Assembly (NCBI GenBank): GCA_028704195.1
Contig: JAQVLL010000053.1
Coordinates: forward strand, 1 to 9,087
Reading direction: 5' to 3'
Origin: Smithellaceae bacterium
GTDB lineage: Bacteria > Desulfobacterota > Syntrophia > Syntrophales > Smithellaceae
DNA: 9,087 nucleotides
This document shows positions 7,001 through 9,087 of the stretch, one piece after another; within the stretch, counting starts at the first letter, position 1, and the number at the start of each line of letters is the position of its first letter. Both the position numbers and the translations under genes were made by a program. A model generated the notes under the pieces. It had not been told where the DNA came from. It saw only the letters and a list, made by a program, of their open reading frames with translations, and searched no databases.

Positions 7001-8566
7001 GCGGCGGCGGTAGGCGTCATGCCCATGGTTCTTTCCGGTTCGCAGATGTGGAGCCCCCTGGCCAGTGTTATTGCGGTGGGTATTATGTTTGCCATGTTCA
7101 TATCCCTGCTGCTGGTGCCGGTTCTTTATGCCCATGTGATCAAACCATCCGATAAGGATCAATTACAAAACCAAGATGCCGGCAAGACAAATACCGTTGG
7201 CAAACCCGGCCTCGCTGTTTTGCTTATTCTTATCGGGCTGTTCTCGTTTCCGCCAGACGTCGGCGCCCGGCAAAATCCCGAAAAACTGAATTTGCAAAAA
7301 GTGATCGACCTGGCTTTGCAGAATAACCGGCTGCTCAACATCAAACGGTTGCAGGCGGAGGAAAAAGAGCAGAACGTAAATGAAAGCATTGTTAAGTTCT
7401 TCCCATCCGTTATCGTTGGTGGTGCCTATCAGTATAGTGATCGCATGCCTTCCCTGAACGTTGCGAGAGGATCATTCGGAGACAGCCTTGATCTCCCTCT
7501 GGTAGGCAGAATCGATAACATTCCCATGCCGCAGACAGATAAAATCTTCGAGTTAGGCAGTCATAAGCTTTACGGCGCGGGGGTCATATTATATCAGCCC
7601 ATTTCTCAGATTCCGAAGATTAAGGCCGGACTTGATGTTTCTCAAACAGATCTGGAAATCGCAAGAATTGAGCAGGCCAAGGCGACCTTGCAAATCAAAC
7701 AAACCGCTGAAAAACTTTATTTTGGTTTGTTAATTCTGCACAAGCAAAAAGAAGAGGCCCAAATCAGGTTATTGCTGGCTCAAAAAAAGCTTTATGACGT
7801 GGAAAGCGCCGTCCTGGCAGGTAAAACCACCAGATCCAGTGAAATAGGGATGAAAGCCGGCGTCGCCGATGAAGAACAAAATCTTCTGAAGATCAAGATC
7901 CAGATTGACGATTATACCGCCGACCTGAAGCGACTGACCGGCCTGCCTCATACGGCTGAATTCTCCCTCGACCCTGTTTCTTTTGATGAAATACCGGTAA
8001 ATGCTGGCTCTGTGGTCGCTCCTTTCCATGAAGCAGAGGATAACAACAATGATTTAAAAATGGCCGCCCTGTATAAAACGAAGGCGGAGCATGGTGTTAA
8101 AGCAAGCCTGTACAGCTATCTGCCTGATTTTGGCGTCGTGGGCAGTTATACTTATCAGGACGGCATTTCCCTTTATCCGGAAAACAATACATTTATCGGC
8201 GTTTTAGCGAAATGGAATATCCAGGATGCCATTTCCAACGCCTTCATTCACAGGCAGCGTCTCTCTCTGAAAAAGCAGGCTGAAGAAAATTTAGCCAACA
8301 CCCGGGAGCAGGTCACTGCGGACATCGAAAAAGCTCGGCGCAAACTTGGCCAGTCCGTCGAATTAATCAAAGTAGCAAGCAAAGTATTGGATTTCCGCAA
8401 AGAAGACTTTAAGATTCAAGCCGCTCGGCGCCATGCGGGCTTAAGCCTTGAAGCAGACCTTCTCACAGCGCAAGCATCATTGACAAAGGCTGAATCGGAC
8501 TGCTACGCAGCTTACCTGAACTACAGAATGTCTTTAACCGACTTAAAAATATTGACAGGTCAATAA
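4097..8566 (+). CDS. RND efflux pump fused in frame to a TolC-type outer-membrane channel
   Basis: A 1489-residue protein with two complete families. Residues 1 to about 1018 form an RND pump. TM1 is at about 14-33, followed by a large periplasmic loop and TM2-6 at about 334-495. TM7 is near 530-550, a second periplasmic loop starts FFPAAERNQFVVDLWMPTGT, and TM8-12 end near 1015. The TM4 motif GMVVDDAVVV has Asp402 and Asp403, as in proton-driven HAE-type exporters of organic compounds rather than the metal-pump pattern. Arg959 and Thr966 match AcrB Arg971 and Thr978; Arg929 replaces AcrB Lys940. After a polar linker (1016-1036) comes a signal-peptide-like segment (1036-1057). Residues about 1064-1489 then form an outer-membrane efflux protein with two helical/beta repeats (VVGGAYQY-like and VVGSYTYQ strands at 1090s and 1350s), about the usual mature length. 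There is no clear ribosome site; the 5-bp gap suggests coupling to the adaptor gene. No stop, frameshift or in-frame ATG lies at the junction. Confidence 0.93.
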   Translation: MNFVKKSLKYPQVTITILVLTFLLGAYSLLYMPRREDPKIQVRIGQIIAYYPGANSLQVEEQVTKKLEEYLFQYEEVKKDKTTSTTRDGVVIINVWVNDNVESVDVFWSKLNHQMLVMKAVNLPAGVIGPFVNYQFGDTEALLIAIEMDHPDYARLRDYSQKLEDTLKTMKEVSKIKRIGEQREQIVITSNSVKLAQYGISFMKVMQVLQSQNDIGPSGDIKTPDAKVTLYNRGYYKTEAEIADQIIGMAKTGQIIRLKDVASIQRQYQEPASKAMVNGCNTILLAVQMHEGNNIVEFGKKVDQKLAETSTFLPTGVKLTTIVNQPKIVDKNVSQFLHEFIMAIIAVIIVIMLLLPFRVAAVAATAIPMTIAVTFAVMHAMGIELHQVSLASLIVVLGMVVDDAVVVADNYVELLDKGVDRQTAAWRSANDLVIPILTATLTIIAAFLPLVILTGMVREFIMALPLTVTIALSSSFVVAMLFTPILCFTFIKKGLHDPDAKTSPHQKKATMLSLMQWAYNKTIIWCMAHYRITIVGCLSTLLLAVLLYQVVPQKFFPAAERNQFVVDLWMPTGTKLEKTEQTISKIRNLMKNDKRVVSCATFVGISSPRFYYNFMPEPPVENFAQILVNTNTDEEARQLQLELDDIVGKEVPEGNIQARLLQQGKATVAPVEIRIIGNDIATLKAIGNRVSDIVQKTNLAAFARSDFKEDYYGVAIRPTENAERLGFTTTSVARSIYGGFTGAPVSTLYEGNTPVDVLLRLDEQSRRNFDDLQNMYLTSPVTGAGVPLRQIATLKPEWHTGRIMHLNGLRTLTILCEPKQGALASQILKKVRPELSRLTLPAGYRIQYGGEYENQVETYQQMSLAFGISVLLIFLVLLFQFRNLKETFIVMLTIPMSVFGAMLGLLITRNSFGFTAFVGLISLSGLVVRNAIILLDYANELVRRGVPIPTAALEAGKRRLRPIFLTASAAAVGVMPMVLSGSQMWSPLASVIAVGIMFAMFISLLLVPVLYAHVIKPSDKDQLQNQDAGKTNTVGKPGLAVLLILIGLFSFPPDVGARQNPEKLNLQKVIDLALQNNRLLNIKRLQAEEKEQNVNESIVKFFPSVIVGGAYQYSDRMPSLNVARGSFGDSLDLPLVGRIDNIPMPQTDKIFELGSHKLYGAGVILYQPISQIPKIKAGLDVSQTDLEIARIEQAKATLQIKQTAEKLYFGLLILHKQKEEAQIRLLLAQKKLYDVESAVLAGKTTRSSEIGMKAGVADEEQNLLKIKIQIDDYTADLKRLTGLPHTAEFSLDPVSFDEIPVNAGSVVAPFHEAEDNNNDLKMAALYKTKAEHGVKASLYSYLPDFGVVGSYTYQDGISLYPENNTFIGVLAKWNIQDAISNAFIHRQRLSLKKQAEENLANTREQVTADIEKARRKLGQSVELIKVASKVLDFRKEDFKIQAARRHAGLSLEADLLTAQASLTKAESDCYAAYLNYRMSLTDLKILTGQ
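7202..7267 (+). other. Internal signal-peptide-like segment at the RND/TolC junction
   Basis: Codes for residues 1036-1057 of the fusion protein. Lysines at 1030 and 1036 form an n-region. A hydrophobic core runs from 1039 to 1051 (LAVLLILIGLFSF), followed by PPDVGA with Val1055 at -3 and Ala1057 at -1, a good signal peptidase I site, then a charged mature start (RQNPEK). The RND C-terminus lies in the cytoplasm, so this segment has the right orientation (in to out) to export the TolC half. The weak alternative is an uncleaved thirteenth TM helix. The nearest in-frame alternative start codons are GTG 7136 and TTG in the core, neither with a ribosome site. Confidence 0.75.
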
Positions 8567-8854
8567 TAAAACAGCTCGAAGCAAGCTATGGAGCATTAAA
8601 CGCTCGTCCCGCGGGAGCTGGATTAAAGCATGTTATACAATGTATACTGTGGTTGGGTTTTATGCCGGAAATGGACAAAATGAAACGGTTTGAGCATTAT
8701 AATTGGCAAACGGATCATGTAATGCGTCTAAGCAGTTGCAGTTAATTATTTTTTTTATTATCCCTCCTAATGGCCGAAACGGATCAGTTTTACCGGGTAC
8801 ATTTCACCTCCATCTTCAACGGCCATCGTCAAAAACCAAATAAAAACATATATA
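8567..8854. other. Intergenic stretch after the efflux operon, no convincing gene
   Basis: Just after the fusion gene, CAGCTC (8572-8577) and GAGCTG (8615-8620) form inverted arms. They enclose a small GAGC/GCTC hairpin (8591-8594, 8602-8605) and the palindrome TCCCGCGGGA (8607-8616). There is no T-run, so a terminator is only possible. TATACAATGTATA (8634-8646) is a 13-base palindrome. AAACGGATCA occurs twice (8708-8717 and 8777-8786). Eight Ts at 8749-8756 have no clear stem before them. Two very short frames, 8662-8745 (+) and 8767-8826 (-), are described among the rejected items. Confidence 0.45.
8572..8620 (+). repeat. Inverted repeat after the efflux operon, possible terminator-like structure
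   Basis: Arms CAGCTC and GAGCTG are exact complements 6 nt after the fusion gene's stop codon, with an inner 4-bp hairpin. The sequence following the structure is not T-rich, so if it ends transcription it would be Rho-aided or inefficient. This call rests only on position and pairing. Confidence 0.25.
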
Positions 8855-9087
8855 TTAACCCAGATTCCGCAATAGGGCAGATTTCTATTGCGTAGCAATA
8901 GGGATTGGGTTAAAAATGCGTAAGGAAATTGATAGCATTGATTCATTCAGTCTCTGTAGAAACAGGAGTAAGACTTTCTTACGGGAGGAATCATGGATTT
9001 TGAGATCGGCTTTACCGATAAAGACATCACCCCGTGGGGTGGCATGGCCTTAATGAAGAAGATGCTGGAACACTGCGATATCGATTC
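8855..9087 (+). mobile_element. Left part of an IS1380-family insertion sequence (right end outside window)
   Basis: Identified from the transposase start at 8993 and the repeat-rich sequence before it. The likely outer end is TTAACCCAGATTCCGCAATAGG, beginning near 8855-8859. TTAACCCA (8855-8862) has an exact inverted copy TGGGTTAA at 8906-8913. Between them are two direct copies of GCAATAGGG (8869-8877, 8895-8903) and two of CAGATT (8861-8866, 8878-8883). A perfect 7-bp hairpin CTATTGC-gta-GCAATAG lies at 8885-8901. The exact terminus and the target duplication cannot be set without the right end. Confidence 0.6.
8993..9087 (+). CDS. IS1380-family transposase, N-terminal 31 residues (partial)
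   Basis: Starts MDFEIGFTDKDITPWGGMAL and continues MKKMLEH at the window edge. The F-T-D-K-[DE]-I-T-x-W-G-G-[ML]-x-L-[ML]-K pattern is what I recall at the start of a branch of IS1380-family transposases. The ATG at 8993 has an excellent GGGAGG (8983-8988) ribosome site 4 nt upstream. The catalytic DDE domain lies beyond the window, so whether the element is intact is unknown. Confidence 0.72.
   Translation, partial: MDFEIGFTDKDITPWGGMALMKKMLEHCDID

Noticed and set aside
7130..7200. Fusion as a sequencing error: out-of-frame TAA at 7153-7155 would end the RND part at the usual place if one base were inserted upstream
   Set aside because: Not excluded, but as given the frame runs through with a plausible polar linker, and the downstream signal segment and channel stay in frame; kept as a control to check in reads rather than as the main reading.
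8662..8745. 27-codon plus-strand frame beginning MPEMDKMKRFEHYNWQTD
   Set aside because: The composition looks protein-like but there is no good ribosome site, no recognised family and chance frames of this size are common.
8749..8756. Run of eight Ts as an intrinsic terminator
   Set aside because: No stable GC-rich stem directly precedes it on either strand.
8767..8826. Short minus-strand frame ending MYPVKLIRFGH, followed by AGGAGGG
   Set aside because: It could be the tail of a decayed gene cut by the insertion sequence, but 19 codons without homology cannot be supported as a gene.

Overview
The window reads as a piece of a Gram-negative chromosome of moderate GC. The neighbour set (MutY, a YwbE-family protein, a flavin-binding split-barrel protein, an RND efflux operon and an IS1380-like element) and the protein style suggest a Desulfobacterota/Deltaproteobacteria-type organism, perhaps near the Syntrophales. 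This placement is a judgement from recognition, not a computed result.

Left part (1-2300): a truncated minus-strand gene with a glycine-rich SGGAxGAE nucleotide-binding-like motif is divergent from mutY, a base-excision-repair adenine glycosylase with its Fe-S cluster and a Nudix-like C-terminal domain. A small FMN-binding split-barrel protein follows on the minus strand, convergent with mutY. Divergent from that is a 63-residue YwbE-family protein. The two divergent intergenic regions hold candidate promoters.

Centre and right (2340-8566): a compact efflux operon of three genes. A TetR-type repressor has an imperfect palindrome over its own predicted -10. After it come a lipoprotein-like membrane-fusion (adaptor) protein and a giant 1489-residue protein. 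The giant protein is a complete 12-TM RND inner-membrane pump, residues 1 to about 1018, joined in frame to a TolC-type outer-membrane channel, residues about 1058-1489. The junction carries what looks like an internal signal peptide with a good signal-peptidase-I site (VGA at 1055-1057). All parts of a tripartite pump are thus made from two structural genes, and the pump and channel halves are made in equal number. The sequence suggests a polyprotein that is cut at the membrane to release the outer-membrane channel. This is the most interesting feature of the window.

Right end (8567-9087): a gene-poor stretch with short repeats and doubtful ORF remnants, then the left end of an IS1380-family insertion sequence with nested repeats and the first 31 codons of its transposase.
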